Assembly: GCA_016648135.1 (NCBI GenBank)
Contig: JADDOH010005053.1
Coordinates: forward strand, 27,733-91,732
Direction of reading: 5' to 3'
From: Agrypnia vestita
Lineage: Eukaryota > Arthropoda > Insecta > Trichoptera > Phryganeidae
DNA: 64,000 bases
In this document: positions 63,420 through 64,000 of the stretch, piece by piece
Layout of the letters: each line of letters begins with the position of its first letter
Position numbering within the stretch: position 1 is the stretch's first letter
Program-made: the position numbers and the translations under genes
Notes under the pieces: generated by a model
What the model was told of the DNA's origin: nothing
The model's database searches: none
The model's input: only the letters and a program-made list of their open reading frames with translations

Positions 63420-64000
63420 CTGCACAAATAAGTAGAAAAAATAAACATTGAAAAATTCATATTTAAGATGCAATGTTCTGATACAAATGCAGAAAATAAT
63501 ATGATTATTTTGTAAATATTACTAAATAGAAGTGCATTAGGGGGGAGAAAGAAGCGCACATTTAAAAGCATCTATTAGATTATCGCTGGAAATTGGAGAA
63601 AGTAAAAAGTTAATTGAAACACACTTGATTTGAAATCCTTCAACATTTAATTCATTCAAATTTAACACCGTAATATTATTAATATTATAGTTGATTATAC
63701 CCGATAATTTCAAAACTCCTGTTGTAATTTTTTTTTTAACAAGTTATAAAAAACTAACAATGCGCACTTCTTTAAGGTGTTTATTATTTATACAGGATGT
63801 CTCGTAGCTAGTAGCAAAAACTTCGGGGAAGTCTTCATGCAATTTTGATTAGAAAATATACTTTACACTGAAATGAAAATGTTAAATGTCAACATTTACG
63901 GAGATAAGCGACAAGAAAGTTTGCATTTTTTTCTATATTTCTGATTTATTTTCAATAAAATCGGTATCACTACAGTAACTTATATGAAATGTCAAAGATT
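63420..64000 (-). other. intron of the Fcf2-like gene (incomplete)
   Basis: No further Fcf2-like coding was found on the minus strand here, so the previous exon lies outside. The distal part holds a foldback MITE arm (63793 onward). Confidence 0.6.
63793..64000. mobile_element. foldback MITE, left arm, cut by the window edge
   Basis: CAGGATGTCTCGTAGCTAGT after TATA-like flank, then GTTTGCATTTTTTTCTATAT and CACTACAGTAACTTATAT. Closest to 44925-45300. Confidence 0.75.

Overview
This window looks like a stretch of insect nuclear genome, most likely from a moth or butterfly. It is AT-rich and almost free of host genes. It is packed with decayed, often nested transposable elements: RTE-like and jockey/CR1-like non-LTR tails, Penelope-like GIY-YIG remnants, internally deleted mariner, hAT, piggyBac and PIF/Harbinger elements, Helitron-like ends of the kind common in Lepidoptera, and many long foldback MITEs. 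There is no prokaryotic gene organisation and no rRNA or CRISPR. The species cannot be fixed from the sequence alone.

The only convincing host gene is at the right edge. The last coding exon of an Fcf2/DNTTIP2 homologue (a pre-rRNA processing factor) lies on the minus strand at 63168-63419. It has a clear splice acceptor, and its upstream intron runs off the window and contains a foldback MITE.

Layout. 0-9.4 kb: Helitron-like repeats carrying tRNA-like pieces, a dispersed repeat broken by an RTE-like fragment, a deleted mariner, a long palindrome, and a 0.77-kb element filled with GCATGC palindromes. 9.8-28.6 kb: five copies of a 0.75-kb PIF/Harbinger-derived element that keeps part of the transposase N-terminus; an inverted Helitron-like element whose arms are loaded with perfect heat-shock-element motifs; a hAT element with a perfect 8-bp target duplication and two later insertions; and a Penelope-like remnant. 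29.7-34.5 kb: foldback MITEs nested three deep with a LINE; a piggyBac-like element encoding only the C-terminal Cys-rich domain; and a second TTAA-flanked family. 34.7-57 kb: alternating copies of a 'CTCCCTTT' repeat family, RTE-like tails, foldback MITEs, a second Penelope-like remnant, and two further terminal-inverted-repeat MITEs (43995-44613 and 53608-54252). 57-63 kb: mostly unrecognised AT-rich DNA with a tRNA-like sequence, a local tandem duplication, Penelope-type hammerhead-like motifs and a probable LTR.

The best candidates for something undescribed are: the PIF/Harbinger derivative with an internally duplicated transposase start; the heat-shock-element array; the conserved hammerhead-like cores on Penelope remnants; the GCATGC array element; and the piggyBac-like element that keeps only its presumed terminal-repeat-binding domain. 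Repeats were recognised by eye from internal copies, so boundaries without target duplications are approximate.
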